A stretch of 64,000 bases of DNA from Lunularia cruciata (GCA_948567375.1 OX419759.1:48388593-48452592); one strand, 5' to 3'; counted from the first letter of the stretch, positions 19,201-33,300 are shown. Notes: generated by a model from the sequence alone, not told the origin. Made by a program: numbers and translations.

Positions 19201-21635
19201 TCACACTAGATTGTCAATGGCGAGAGATTCAGTCTTTCTCCGGACGGATAATAAAGACTTTTCTGCAAATCACTGAATAGGTCGAAGTGCGTCCTTGATG
19301 GTCGCGTATCGGAACAGCTATGCAGACATTATCTGAGCTGCTGTCCTAGGCCGAAACCACGTTCACGGGTTCCTCGGCATGAACAACATGAAACCCCCCA
19401 ATTTCGACCAATTATATACATTGTGAAGGCTCAAAAGGTATAAGCCTCAAAGCAATTAGAGGACCTTGTGTAACTCCACTTTGCAGCAGACTAGCTCGGC
19501 ATAGAATCAATACACATACGTCAGCTTTCCCTTACCATCTTCAGACGTTCTGTCGTCTCGAATTCACCTCTTCTGACACAGAGCAGTTTCCTTCCAAACC
19601 ATGATAGGAAGGAAACAATCAGCCACCAATTAAAAATATGCTATCCATCTATAGCCCATCAAAAGGTTGAGAATCTTCGCTTGGGCTCCTGCCAGTGAAC
19701 AGGCGACAATATTTCAAACATGTACCTCTACAGCAGATTTACCTACCCTTCATAGCCATTCACGGAGATATACAGTTCCTGAGCTGCTTTATTAGCATTG
19801 CATGCTTCGATCCATTCTATAATTAACGCGTAACTACACTCTTGTAGATTTTTACGACCACTTTAGCACGTTGCTCCGGTAGCGAATTAATTCATGTACA
19901 GTAGGAGGATGGATATGCAATTTCCTCAAACAACGAACTCAGATATTACACGTGTACGAAGAATCCTGTCACGAATAGACGAAGAGGAAGTGTTTGAGAA
20001 AGTCTATATAAAGTCAAATTGACATAGATCCCTGTTGTCATATTTTGAAAAATCTCTTTTCCCAGTCATGGAATGAATCAAATGTAGGTCCAACTGAGAA
20101 TTGACACCAACAGGTCGTGGGCACACTTGTTGTTGAGAACTCAGAACACTAGTGCAAACTAAACATACTTACAGAACACGATGAATCCGACCTGGTCGTA
20201 GGCCAGGGTCTCCGTCAAAGGATTCCTCGTCACCTCAGTCAGGATGAAAATTGAGGTTACACAGTCGGTACCTAATCTACCGAACTTAGGACAACCTGCA
20301 TGTGGAATTTTCAGATGGAAGCGAAGATCAAGTATGAAGGTACTCCAAGTCTGTGCCTAAAGCGGTCGACTGCCCAGTAGTCATGGATGTACACGGATGA
20401 AGGCACGTACACGATTTTCTTACATAGCGAGAACTACACCACACAAAATTACCTGGATATTTCATATACTATTATTGAGTTCGAGAACAATCACTCATGA
20501 CTAACTTTGATTGCAAAAGGTTATTATATACTCTTGACTTGAAGTAGTGAGGCTCGTCGTTGAGGCACACATAGACGTAGTCATTCTACTTCTGACATGG
20601 TTTCGGGTTGTTTTGTATTGCATGTATGGAGAGAGAATTATGAAATTGCAAACTGAAGTTTGCATGGAAATTTATAAGACCGTTTATTTTCCATAATGTT
20701 GCATGTCAAGAAATTACCGCCATGCAGGTTATTTGTGACGTGGACAGCTTTAAAGGGTTTGGAGGTTTACAATTAGTTTTCGAGGACTTGATGCAGAGAT
20801 ATTGATCAAATGTAGAAGGTCCGTCTATGTCCACGATCAGTATCGTATGTGTTATTTAGTCACATTGTGGCTGGAATATATACTGGCAGATAAAGTTTAT
20901 AATTGCGGACAACTTATCCATTCTCGATGAAGTAGTCCGGTTTAACATTTATGTTTATATTGCGGATGTTTTATCTATAAGCATGGTCTCCATGTTATAG
21001 TATGGTCTAACGATTTATGGTTATATTCCATTTTGCAGATGGAAAGAAGATTGCTCACAAAAGTGTGAAGGTAAAATAATTGAACAAATTTTAATCAACT
21101 ACTTCTGTAATTTAAATTCCTCCTCAGATCATGTCAGGGATACAATATACAAAGAATTGTCTCCATGTTATAGTATGGTCCAACAATTTATGCTTATATT
21201 CCATTTGCAGCATTTGATCAAATACATGCTATAATCAAATTTTAATCAAATACATTCTGTAATGTAATTTAAATTACTTCTCGAATCGGCGGTAAAATCC
21301 ACTTTAATTGTAAAAGTGCGTGTAGATACTACAATGTTGCATAGTGGCAAATGTCGCACAGTAAATAAGTTTTACATAGAGCTTCGTAAACCAGTATCTG
21401 GGCGTTAAGTTTAATATTTATGCTCATCACAACCTAAATTCGAGAAGCCGAATCTGCAGCACGATGGCTCTTCTCGATGCCAAGTTTGTATGTGTTATTT
21501 CTCAATCACCATGGGACAAAGAAGGAAAACAAAAGCCAAGATGCTGTAACAAAAAGTCTGTTTCCATCTTCCTCTGTACAACAAATTGCCGACACAATTT
21601 CTCATCTTGAGTCTATTTGTTCATAAGCCAAGCAT
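19201..21635. other. Spacer downstream of the host gene, no gene recognised
   Basis: Base composition here is more balanced than in the flanking repeats, but no long frame, LTR or RNA gene is evident. Two near-identical phrases (tccatgttatagtatggtc, about 20989 and 21163) hint at a local duplication. Part next to 21635 is probably the 3' UTR of the membrane protein gene. Confidence 0.5.
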
Positions 21636-22996
21636 TTACTGAGTCTTCTGGCGACCCTCATAAGGAGCGGGGTCGGGAAGTCTCTTTGATTGCTCCGCTT
21701 TCTTCTGTTGTTCAGCGGTAGCGTTTTTGTTGTGATGTTCTGCCATGTACGCAGCTCTTTGCTCAGAGTAGGTCTCGAACGCGCGAGGCAGGAACATAGG
21801 AATTAGGAAGCAGAAAAGGTTGATGCTGAAGTATACTAAGTTGCCAATGGCCAAAGCTCGTCCAAACCACAACCAGGCGTAGTCCTGCGATTGACAGATA
21901 TTTCGTTAGCATAACTTTTATGACCTTTTCGGTATAGACTTCAAGGTCACGCAACCGTGGAAACGACCTTTGAGCGACTCCACAGTACAATGTTCTCTGC
22001 ATTGGATGCAAAAAGAGTCGACCGCCAAATCCGCTACATTTACATGGTATAGGTGCTACTGTGCATATATTACATCTTCTGTCATGCGTACAAGGATGGT
22101 CCAAAGCTCAAGAAACCTTCTAATGTGATATTTCAGTTGGGAGTAGTTAAGAACAAGCCGAATCGTTTTAATCTACAGTGGGAGAGCCATAGTTGCTATT
22201 TGCTATGTCAGAAGCAACAAGCCGTATTATTCAAATCCTTAGGGTTTGAACCGTTGCTGATATCCGAACATACAGCTGTTCTTCATTTAGGCAAATTAAC
22301 TCATCGGCGGCGCCTTTCTTGACTACAGAAATACTTTAAAGGTCAGAATACAAGGGGATGGTCACTTACTGGGAAGCGGGGGTCGAAAGGATGCTCTGGT
22401 TGGTTCGTGCTGTGGACCTTGTCATGAGTAGCGCTCCATGTGTCTACTGTCCAGTCACACAAACTAAAAATTCTGCGAGTAGTGTACAAGATCGGCAACA
22501 AGGCCCTCACAGGCAGTGAGAAGATGCCTAAACCGCTGATGACATTTTCGCTCAAGACTTGGAAAGATAGAAGGAAGAGATGAGGAGTGGCGGCTCGAAC
22601 TGCATGTTGATCACCTCGTGCAAAGCCTCCCAAAACGTAGGCCAATGGAAGGAAAAGTCCAATGATGGTTCCAAGGATAACATAGAGCTGGAAAAAGCGA
22701 TTTCCTCTGAATACATCCGGTGTTGTCTTCGATCCGTAGTTCCGGAATACCATTGTAGATAAAGCAAACGCGTACACAGACAATATCACAGGAAACGCCA
22801 AGTCTATCAAGGGCACGAGGCCACTAGCAGAGAAGACAACGATGAAGGCCACCAGCTGCAACTCAATCACTCTAAGTGATCCCATCACCCCTCCCAGACC
22901 TGAAGCCGACTCTTCCTGACTTCGCTGGCGCATTTCTCCTTCGGCCGGAGCTCCATGTTTAGAGCGAGGACCGGTTGCTAGTGTCGCCCCAGACAT
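21636..22996 (-). CDS. Plant multi-pass membrane protein of unknown function (two coding exons)
   Basis: Exon 1 is 22370-22996 and exon 2 is 21636-21884, joined across a 485-bp intron with a GTAAGT donor (- strand, at 22369) and a CAG acceptor (at 21885). Both boundaries are in phase 0, giving 291 residues. I chose the Met of MSGATLA (22996); an in-frame Met 18 codons upstream (23050) is possible. Hydrophobic segments lie at about residues 44-66, 67-85, 101-124, 138-160 and 219-242, and the C-terminal tail is charged. The segment FGRALAIGNLVYFSINLFCFLIPMFLPRAF has the look of a conserved plant family of uncharacterised membrane proteins (I believe DUF7733, from memory). Membrane location is inferred from hydrophobicity; the function is unknown. 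This is the only intact-looking host gene here. Confidence 0.8.
21885..22369 (-). other. Intron of the membrane protein gene
   Basis: GT-AG intron: donor reads CCA|GTAAGT and acceptor reads CGCAG|GAC on the - strand. Removing it joins ...FDPRFP to DYAWLWFG in frame. Confidence 0.75.
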
Positions 22997-23710
22997 CTCT
23001 GCTTTCCTTCTCCGATCAGTAATGCCTTTTCTGTTAGCTACAATATACAATCTAGTATGGCTTTACAACTTCCGGTGAAAACTCGCTTCTTGAGGTCCTG
23101 TATTCACAACTCAAAACACAAAGCAAATCTGCTTGCAGATCTTCCAAAGATATCAGTTATGGAAGTTCATGTGGGAGGAGAATGTACAACTATAATCACT
23201 GAAGGCCGACTCTGCTTTACAAAACCCCCAGGAAGCACCGATTTAACTAGAGGAGATTGGAGTCTATGTGCACGAACACAAACGAGTAGTGGAATTGGAT
23301 CGAGGAGGAACAGCTACATGCGTCACTTGTCACCACGGCGAGACGGCACGTGGTTGCTTCTATAGACCCTGTACCACGTCATATAATGCCTTGTCACCTG
23401 TATGATATGCCACGCGTCTTTCTTGTTCGTACCCTGCAGTCGCAGGCAACATTAGATGACGGCGCGAATCGCCGTCACGAGGAGTTTGGCCGTCTATCCA
23501 GAGCAGACGAAATTGGGAGGCTCTTCAGCTGCGGGAATGCAAATGACGCACGACGAATGCCCGCATGTTCTCGCTCGCACCGCAATAGACGAGATAACGA
23601 GCTTGGTGAATGAGCAAACCACACCAGCTGCAACTCAATCACTCATGCTCTCTAGCTCATTTACGAAACGGGAGATGGGCTCTCTGAATCTAAATCATGC
23701 ATGTTCATAA
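22997..23710 (-). promoter_or_regulatory. Probable 5' UTR and promoter region of the membrane protein gene
   Basis: This is the intergenic stretch upstream of the start codon, with higher GC than the DNA beyond 23710. Several short open frames on the + strand have no recognisable domains. No clear TATA box was found at a certain position, and the transcription start is unknown. Confidence 0.35.
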
Positions 23711-26700
23711 CAGATAAATGGACTATTGCAGTCTGTTCCCAATTCTTTTGTTTCTACGTTTGATGTGTTGAATATAGAGACCCTAATTCAATATATATAG
23801 ATCGATTCAGCCGAGAGTTTAAAGTCTAAAAATAAACATGGAAATGGTTTACTAGAACTATATGATCTAATTTTTTAACAATATATACAATGTATAAGAT
23901 ACAGAGAAAGACCAACTACTTCCTAGAAACATAAATTAAATTATGCAAGTTAAATTTCAGAGATAAGCATATAAGTGGTATATTTAATAAATAAGTTAGA
24001 ATAAATCCACTGATCACATATACGGTATAAAAAATCTACAGAAAAGTCCATCTACTTTCTAGAAATACAAATTAAAGTTAAAAAAGTAATACAGTACAAA
24101 TACAGACTAAAGTTAAATGTTACTTATGATTTTATAACCAGTTTATATGGCAAAAAATATATAATCCATTAGTAGGATATAAGGTGTTTAAATATTGGGA
24201 AACTCAAATTCCTACTATAAAACAAAAATTTAAAAAAATCAAACTAAGTAAGTAAATGATCTATCGGAGATTTAAAGAACTCAGTTTCTTGCATTAAATT
24301 CAATCATCTATATATAGGAAATTAAAATAGGATAAACTAAGTTCCATAACTAAACCCTATCTTGAAATAAAGAAAACTTGGTTCACCACATTAAATACAA
24401 TTGTATTCCAACATACAAACATATATCAAATTACCTTACGGAGAACTCAATTTTTTTATTAATTACAATTAGTTTTCTTACAGAGGTGTATCAAATAAAG
24501 CAGAATATATTTAGTTATCTATATAATACTATGATTACCTTGCAATGTAAATTAGAAGGTAGATCTTGCAACAAGAGATATTTTTATCAAAACTAAAATA
24601 GTACTTGCTCTCTAGAATAATCATATAATTTGGATGGGAATTTTTACTATGAATTGTGTTCACTCATAATTTATCACTCATAGCACTTGTATTCTGAAAT
24701 TTATATATAATTTAATAATTTAATTTAATTATTCAATTTTATAAATGATTCTTCCTCTTCTAATTTTATTGAAAAATTGGTTCAATAGGAATAAAACTAT
24801 AGATATTTTCAAGAAATTGATCTACTACTTTGTAAATAATATAAAATTACTATTGATATCATGAAAATATAAAGTACATAAGTTAATCTAAGATTTACCT
24901 TCAATAGAATAGGTCTATTATTACATATGAATAAATCTAAATTAAATTTCAAATAATATTCATAAGGATTGAAGGAGTATTACCTTCTTTTCAACATGAA
25001 GCTCATCATATCTTGCTTTGTAAAATTATTCTAGATGCTAAATGGCTTTGACTTTGAGTAATAGTAACATAATCCTCACCCTAAGTAGTCAATAATGAAA
25101 GTTAAAACTGATGCTTTTTGCTTCACTTTTTGTGTATCAAGAAGAATAAATATTGTGATTTAACATAAGAGAATTATATATAATTTTAAATAAAACTCTC
25201 TCTCTTGCTAATTATGTCTATATACTTTAATCTTCTCAAGATTGATCACTTATGTTCTCACCTTGGTTTTCTTATTGCTTTACATAAAAAAAGAAAATAA
25301 GAAAAAGAAAAAATAATAAAACTTGAAAATGTTATAAAATTTATTTGCCCAATGGGATTATCTTGTATGAAAAAAATACTTATTTTATCTAATAGATTTT
25401 TATATTTATTTAACATTGGAAAAATTCCTTAGAGAAATTAAAACTTTTCTCCACAAAATAAATAAAGGTGATGTTGAAATTCTAGAAACTTAGTTTGAGG
25501 AGTATGAAACTCAATTTCAAAATGAGAACTTAATCTATGAGCTTTAAACTCAATCTGTGAAGATTGTAGCTCAATTTTAGTAGTTGGAAATAGAGTATAG
25601 GAATTTCAAACTCAATTCTTGTAGATAGAGCCTCAATTTTTGGAGTTTTACTTTCTTTTCTTAAAAATTACAATAGAAGAAAATTCAGTTTATAAAGGAG
25701 ATTCATTCTAAGAGGTAGAAACCAAATCTCAAGAGTTGAAAACTCAATTCATACAAATTGAAATATTAGATCTTGACGATTAGAAGATTAGAAATCTGTC
25801 TACAAATCCAAAATATTAAACTCATTTAAGATTATAAATAATCTCTAAACTTGGATATTATTGTTAGTCTCCTACATCTCATTGCTCTTGTTTATATAAA
25901 CATAAGAAAGATCAATAATGGCTTTAAATAGAGTGATACAATTGCATTCACAAAAGAAATTAGAATCCATATCCAAAAATCTTTTGATTATTTTCTATAG
26001 TCAATTGAAAAATTTCAAGAATAAAAAGTTTTCTTCTTTTGCTTCATAAGTGTTTGAAGGTTCATTGCTTCATTTGATCATTTAGTTTATCTTCTTATAC
26101 AACTTCTTAAAATTAGTGAACTTTAGTATGATCTTGACTCATTCCTGTTCATTTTAGACTCTAGATTACCTTTTGCTAATTGTGTGTCCAATCTTACAAT
26201 ATAAAAAGACACCATCCAAATACAAATATGCTAACATAAAAGTTAGAAATTGCAACTAAAATTTATATAGAGCTCACATAAATTTTCTGAAAATTTAATA
26301 TACCAAAAGTAAATCAATAACTTGTGTTTGTTTTGTTGATGACACTAAAAATTGCAAAAGGAATGTAGTACAAGAAGATTTGAAACACATCTTTTCAAAG
26401 TGAATTGCTTGTATTACAAATGTTTGAAATTGTTTGTTTTTTTTAGTCCATCAACTATATCCATTCTAAGATTATATACAATCTCTTCTTATCATTTCAT
26501 ATCATTTTCATCTTATTCTCATGAACAAGCAATTTTTCCATCAACTTGTCTCTCACTTTTTGAAACATAATCCCTTTTCAACGTGGTGATCAATAGATCT
26601 ATATTTCTTTAAATCAACTTGTAATCTTGATGTATAACGGTTGTTTATGATTTCATTGTCCTTTTCTACGTACATCTTTTCAAAATCTTTCTTCTAAAAT

Positions 26701-29096
26701 TCTACAAAAGATATGATAAAATGAAAAATAATCAATTAATTAGAATCTAGTTTTAACTTAGAAAACAACATAACTTCACTTAGATGAGTTAAAGTCTAAG
26801 TCCTTTTTTACTTAACTTATAATAATTGATTTTTAACTATAAATAGATCTTGTAATTTTCAAACAAAAGCTTACATGGACGACCATTCCTATCATATTCA
26901 TATCCTTTGAACCACTACCTAATCAACTTATGATTTCTTGAGTTTAAAGTATAAGAATAATGTGCATTCAAAAAGAACTTGCCATTTGAATTTTGCTTGA
27001 CCATCTAAAAAGATGATAGCTAGTTTGAGAAGAATTCCTTCTAGCATCTTCATTATCCTTAAAACATCCATAAACTAGTACTATGGTGGATTATTATTAT
27101 CATTTTTTCTCATGCTCAGCTTGCCTTATAGATTCTCCTTATATATATATATATCTCCAACCTTTTAATATAATTTAGAAAATAATATATTCTTCAAGCA
27201 TATAACCTACTCTTGAGATTCTAAAACTTTTAAGTTCATCTTTTGATTTAGAAAAGATCTATTTTAAGCTAATATGAGTTCTTGGAATCATGAGAAGTGG
27301 CTAAATTTGAGACAATATACTTGAAAGCTAGAGTCCCAAGTCTGAAAGTAAATCACATGTCTCAAGTGGAACATTAAACAAGAGTATCTTTATATGTTTG
27401 TGAATATAAATGTTAATTTAAGACGGAATGCTACAAGATCTTTACCTTATAAGGATGCCAAGATGTCTTCTACAAGACCAAGAGTTTCCAAGCACTTGAA
27501 TGACCAAGGAGTTATGGCAGTCAATGCCAATTGGCTAAAGAGGAAACCCCTATAGGTGAGTCTTATGTTGGATGATTCATCTACTAGAGTTTGACCATAC
27601 CTTGGTATTATTAGAAAGATCTCATGAAAATGGTTCTCAAAAGTCCAAGATAAATTCAAGTATTACTAGGGTTATGTGATTTGGGCCCATACTTAGTCTT
27701 TTGGTTTTGTATATGGGACGTAAGTTTCTCAAGACAAGGACTTTGGACTTATCATGACTCAAAATGGAGATATAGGTACATGTTTAGACCATACCTAGGG
27801 CATTTATGTCCAAAGTAGGTTTTCTTAGTACCATTAAGAAAAACTTGATAAGAGCTTTCTAATGCAACTAAATCTGACATAAATCTAAGAGTGAATATTT
27901 TGATATATAGGTTTTATCTTTTTTTGGCTATGATTTTGATAGACTTAAAATAGAGTGGATTTTGGACATTCAAGAACTCTCAATATGGAGGAGTGTCTTC
28001 AAGGTTGGCTTGGAACTAAACTTGACTTTGGTTTATCTAAGCATGTGATATGGATTAAAATTTATTAGCTCTCCATTGACCTAAATTATAACAAAAGTCA
28101 AACTCAAAGTGAAGATACCTTATATCTTAATCGTGTATTAAGTTATGTAATTTTTATTGATCAATATCATATGGGCTAAGAATCACAAGTTACAATAAAA
28201 CATAGTTAGACCTAGTTGAACTCTATAGAAAACTTACCACTAGATAGATAGATCCTTTCTTCACTCATGTTCTTATTCAATTTTGCTCAACTAAAGCAAA
28301 GAAGTAAATGTTCTTCTTCTAGTTAATCTTATTTGAATCATTTCTAGATCTCATAGTTGTTTTGTTTATCACTTGGTTACCATGTACCTCCATAAAGCTA
28401 GCACAAGGGTCTATTTATTCTTAATGTATGAGTACTTTCAAAGTAAACTCTTCTTTACTAACATTCTTTAAGGTATATGCACATATAGATTTTCTTGATT
28501 TCTCATGAAGTAATTTCTTTATTTGATTGGTAAGTATTAATGCTATTTTGGAGAAAAAAGAAAAAATGTAAAAGTGAGTAAATTTTAGTTATTTGAGAGA
28601 AAGTAGCTTAATTTGACATATTATAACAAGAAATAACTTTTTTTCTTGAGTTTAGTAGAATTTTAATTAAATTTTTTTGCTCTAGAATTGAGAGTTGAGT
28701 GGTTTTGAGATCATCCATGAGATAAAGAGAGAAAAGATAGAGCCACATGAGATCTTAGAGGGCATTCCTTTGCTTGTACAAAGGAGAATTAGAGAAATGT
28801 TCTTGGTCTAGATGTAGATCAACTAGGGAGTATGCCATTGGATACAAAATGTGAAACTATTCAACTCCATAGACACGGGGGTGAATAATGGAATCATTGT
28901 ATCCTTCAATGAAAAATGGTCCACCAACAATAGATGGAAGGTCCAAAAGTCCAAAGAGAGATTGTGGAGCCAATGATGAAACTATTTTGACCCAAGCAAA
29001 CAACTTACTTCAAAAACAATCAATCAATTTTCTTTGAATACATATGGCAAGTAGAGCTCATCAATTGTGCAAACATGCTACATGTAGGCAAGGAGT
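23711..29096. other. Very AT-rich region, no gene recognised
   Basis: More than 5 kb with frequent stops in all frames. Phrases such as tctactttctagaaatacaaattaaag recur in decayed form (23897, 24040), and a run of irregular near-copies of aaactcaattt lies at 25500-25760. A short (TA)n run is near 27140. The region is probably old, mutated repeat DNA. Confidence 0.6.
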
Positions 29097-29393
29097 ATGT
29101 GCAAAGATTTTGAGGAAGATGGTGGAACAACTTACTTAACCTCATTTGCCATCCACTTATATATGTGGCTTAACTTACTTACAAAGGAGGAGTGTAAGAA
29201 ATTCCACAACCACTACCATCCAACGAGGTATTTCATCTTGCATTCCACAAGTTGGTCGATCATCAAGAAGTACCAAGATGTAGATGTTGAGTACAAGAAG
29301 TTTAGAAGGTTTGTGCTAGTGGAGGAAGAAGAGATCACCACCACTATCAAGACAATGAAGAAGAATCTGACTACATCAAGGTCTCAAAACTAA
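29097..29393 (+). pseudogene. Unrecognised fragment of a repeat-borne reading frame
   Basis: This 98-codon piece has the features KKYQDVDVEYKKFRRFVLVEEEE and a Lys/Thr-rich end. Related-looking coding composition (many GAA/AAG codons) continues to about 29880. Element B1 sits in it, and the same strand context may resume at 36164. No known family was recognised. The frame is broken on both sides, so it is probably a dead gene of an unidentified repeat. Confidence 0.3.
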
Positions 29394-29882
29394 TCTAAGA
29401 GACCAAGAAAGAATCCTTAGGTCATAGATGTGTCTTTGGAGGAGGAAGAAAAGACCCCAAAGGTAAGGATCAAGAAGAAGAAGATTTTTTTTACCTTGCA
29501 AGGGGCAACATTGGGGTCCAAAGTCAAAGACAAGTATTAAGATGGGCAATCTATCCCAAATCTTGAGAAGCAATAAGTATACCAAGCTGATCAAGAAGAC
29601 CAAGTCAACGACCCAAATTTGGCCCACCCAAGAGTGGATGTCCTTGTAAGAGAAGAAGAGCATGTCTGTGAAGGAAAACAAGTGGAGCTTAAAGAGAACT
29701 ATATAAAAGAAGAAGCCAAAGGAAGATGGACATTGAGTCTCAAAGAAAAGACACTCCTAGTGGAGTACAAACCAAAGTGAGGGAAGAAGCTGCCCAAGAA
29801 CAAGGAGTACTAGTAAAAGGGGGTCAATTGTGATACATTTGGTAGGTTTGGCCTTGCAAGTGATGGAGCTCATTATGCCCTA

Positions 29883-30305
29883 TGTAAAAGACCAAATCCA
29901 AGGAGAGAAATAGGAGAATAGAAACTCACATTTGGACACTTGAATGAGAGAAAACTCCGAATGCCCAGCATGAGCTTCGGCTTTGGTATTTATAGGTATC
30001 ATACAAGGCCCTTGAGAAGCTTCTCAAGAAGCTTCCTTGAGCCGCTTTCTTAGTGCAAGCCAAGTTAACTAAGAAGATTTTCAAGAAGATTCGTTCTAGA
30101 AGCAGTCTACTTGGCATGCAAGCTAAGCTAGTTAGAAGCTTCTAGAAGTTTCCTTCTAGAAGCTACCTACTTGGAGCGCAAGTTAACTAGTCGGGAAGCT
30201 TCCCAAGAAGCTTCCTAGATGCTTTTGGAACATTCTAGGCTAATTTGGCTCATTTTCTACTTCATTAGCCTTACTAGCTACGTCGCTAAACTCCATACTG
30301 TTACA
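29883..30305 (-). repeat. B1 3' LTR (left copy)
   Basis: TGTAAAAGACC...GTTACA, 423 bp. It contains alternating GAA/TTC pentamers such as 30135-30152 and a TATA-like TATTTATA (29987-29994; TATAAATA on the transcribed strand). Confidence 0.9.
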
Positions 30306-30344
30306 TATTCCCCCACCGCTAGTTGGTGACGTCCTCGTTGCCAT

Positions 30345-33300
30345 TGAAGCTTCAAAATCCTAGATGGCCGTTTGTGCATTCTGGAGGTGAGAAAGAGGTT
30401 CCCATGTGGCATCATGAAGGGGGATACCCTTTCCAAAGGACCTTGTACTCTGTATGTTAGCGGCGTCCTTGTTAGATGTGGCGACAAGGATACGATCAAC
30501 TTTGTACTCATGATCATTGATAGGGATTGGAGGAGGAGGAAGTTGGACTTGAGAGGAGAAAGAAGAGGGATTATGAACAAAGGGTTTCAACTTGGAAACA
30601 TGAAAGACAAGATGGATGTGGATATGAGAAGGCAAAGCAAGTCGATAAGCAACAAGAGAGATAATTTGGGTGACATCAAAAGGTCCTATCCAATTAGGGG
30701 CAAGTTTACGAACTTGGGTATCAAGTAGGAGGGGTAGATTACTAAAGGATAACATAACTTTATCACCAACTTCAAAGGTGAGATCACGACAATGATGGTC
30801 CACATATTGTTTTTGATGATTCTTAGCAACAAGGAGGTGAGATTTGGCTTGTTGGAGAGATGCGGAGATGGTGATCTAGAAGGTTGAAGTATAGGGGACT
30901 TGAGACGGAGGAGGAGCAAGAAGAGAATCTGGGAGGAGCAAATCTTGGCCAAAATTGAGAAAGAAAGGAGAGAATCCGGTGCTTGCCTATTTAGAATTAT
31001 TGTATGCAAACTCCGCAGCTACAAGACATTGATCCCAATTGGTATGGTGAATGTTGATGAAGGCACAAAGCATATCTTCCAAGGTGCAATTTTCACGTTT
31101 AGTTTGTCCATCAGTTTGAGGATGATAGGCTATGGACAAAGCAAGCTTGGTGCCAAGTAGCTAGAAGAGTGCTTGCCAAAACTTTCCGATGAAGCGAGGA
31201 TCATGGTCGGAGATGAGTACACGTGGCATTCCATGATGTTTGAAGACATTATCAAAGTAGAGTTGCGCCAAGGTTGGAGCATCCACAATATCAAACATGG
31301 GTGCCAAATGGATATGCAAACTAAGCTTATCCACAAACACCACAATTGCTATGCGACCTTGTTGTGTCTTGGGTGAGGAGGTGATAAGATCTAAGCTCAC
31401 ATGTTCCCTACGAGTAGCTGGAATGGGAAGTGGCTGAAGAAGTCCACTTGGCTTTTGGTTATTGGCCTTGTTACGTTGAAAACTCTCACAAAATTGGACA
31501 AAGTCCCAAACATCTCGTATCATGTTGGGCCACCACCATTGGCGTTGGAGGGTGCCCAAGGTCATATCCACTCCCATGTGACTAGCTATTGGTAAATCAT
31601 GGGCTTCTTGAAGGTGCACAAGTCGAAGATCACCTTTGGCTGGAACATAGATCTGGTCCACATGGAATAGAAGGCCTTCCTTGAAGGAGAAGGCGTTGTA
31701 TTCCTTGTCGCGTGTTGTCAGACGACCATGTACCATTTGGAAGAAAAGATCTTGTTGTAGAGTTGATCAAAATTTGTTATGGACCTTGGGTCAATTGACG
31801 CCGTCGTAATTGCCCCATGATGCAAGGAAGAGCCTTCAAATCAGGTCATGATAGAGCATCAGGGATGACATGGAACCAACCTGGTTTGTACTCAAGTTTG
31901 ATGTCAAATAATTGGAGTTGCTCTTCCCATCGATGATATTGACTCTTCATGTGCTCCAAGTGTAGGGTCTACAACAATGGCTTGTGATCAGTTTGCATGA
32001 TCACTTGTTTCCCCAAGAGATAATGTCTCCATACCATAATGGCATATACCATTGCAAGTTGTTCTCAATCTTGAGCAGAGTAATTTCTTTCAGCTATATT
32101 TAGTCAACAAGACACAAAGGCAATGGGATGTCAACCACACAAGGTAGTGGAGGATCATATGGTTGAAGAATGGGTCTTGAAGAAACCATATGCTTTAACT
32201 TCTGGAATGCTTCTTCATGCTTGGTGGTCCACTAGAAGCTCAAGTTCTTTCCCAAGAGGTCAGTCAATGGTGCAACCACATGAGCATAATAGTGGATGAA
32301 CCGTTTATAAAAACTAGCCAATCCATTGAATGCACATACTTCTATAGCATCCTTTGGGGTAGGCCAATCAATAATGGCCTTGATCTTCTCTTCTTCCATC
32401 TTGATCTCCTCTGATGAGATCTTATGACCCAAGAAGGTAACCTCTTGTTGCTTAAAGGCACACTTTGACTTTGCAGTAAAATTTCCATTATCTTAGTCGT
32501 CTTAGGACTTCTCGCACATGATTCACGTGTTCTGCCTCTATCTTGCTATAGATTAAGATATCATCCAAGAACACCACCACGGACTGATCCAATAGTCCAT
32601 CCAACACTTGATGCATCTGATCCATGAAGACTGCTGGAGCATTAGTGAGTCCGAAAGGTAGAACTCTCCACTCAAAATGCCCACTCTTGTGTAAAAGGCA
32701 ATCTTTTGCACATCCTCTCTGTCAATAGAAATTCTCCAATAGTCGCTACAAAGATCCAACTTGGAAAAGTAGTGCGCTCCACTTAGTTGATCAAGCAAGT
32801 CATCGATCTGAGGCAAGGGATATGCATTCTTCACGGTTTGCTTATTGAGGCCATGATAATCAATACAAAAACAAAATCCTCCATCCTTCTTTGGAACAAA
32901 TAGTACCAATGCTCCCCAAGGAGAGATACTATGTCGTATGAAGTCCTTCTCCAACAACTCTGTAAGTGTTGTTTGCAACTCCTCCAACTCCTTTGGTGAG
33001 AGCCAATAGATCGGTCTACTCACTGGAGTACTTCCTGGCAATAACTCAATCTTGAAGGGCATACCTTGATCGGAGGGTGTAATACTCTGAGGACAAGAGA
33101 AAAGAGAAAACACAAATTGCACACTCAAACATTCGATGCCCCAAGGGAGCACCTTCTCTTTATTATATAGACAAAGAGGATCTCCTCCAAGGAAGCTCCA
33201 CCATAGGATTAGGGACATAGATAGGTGACATGTCAGCAAGCTCCACCCTTGGATTACTGACTTGGATGGGTGACTTGTCTGGTCTAGGTCCTATCTGGTT

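Noticed and set aside
23057-23710. Three overlapping + strand frames of 80-100 codons
   Set aside because: No domains or hydrophobic pattern, and they lie in the likely promoter region of the - strand membrane protein gene.
30000-30240. Short AAGCTT palindromes as a CRISPR-like array
   Set aside because: Spacing is irregular, the units are part of LTRs, and the organism is a plant.
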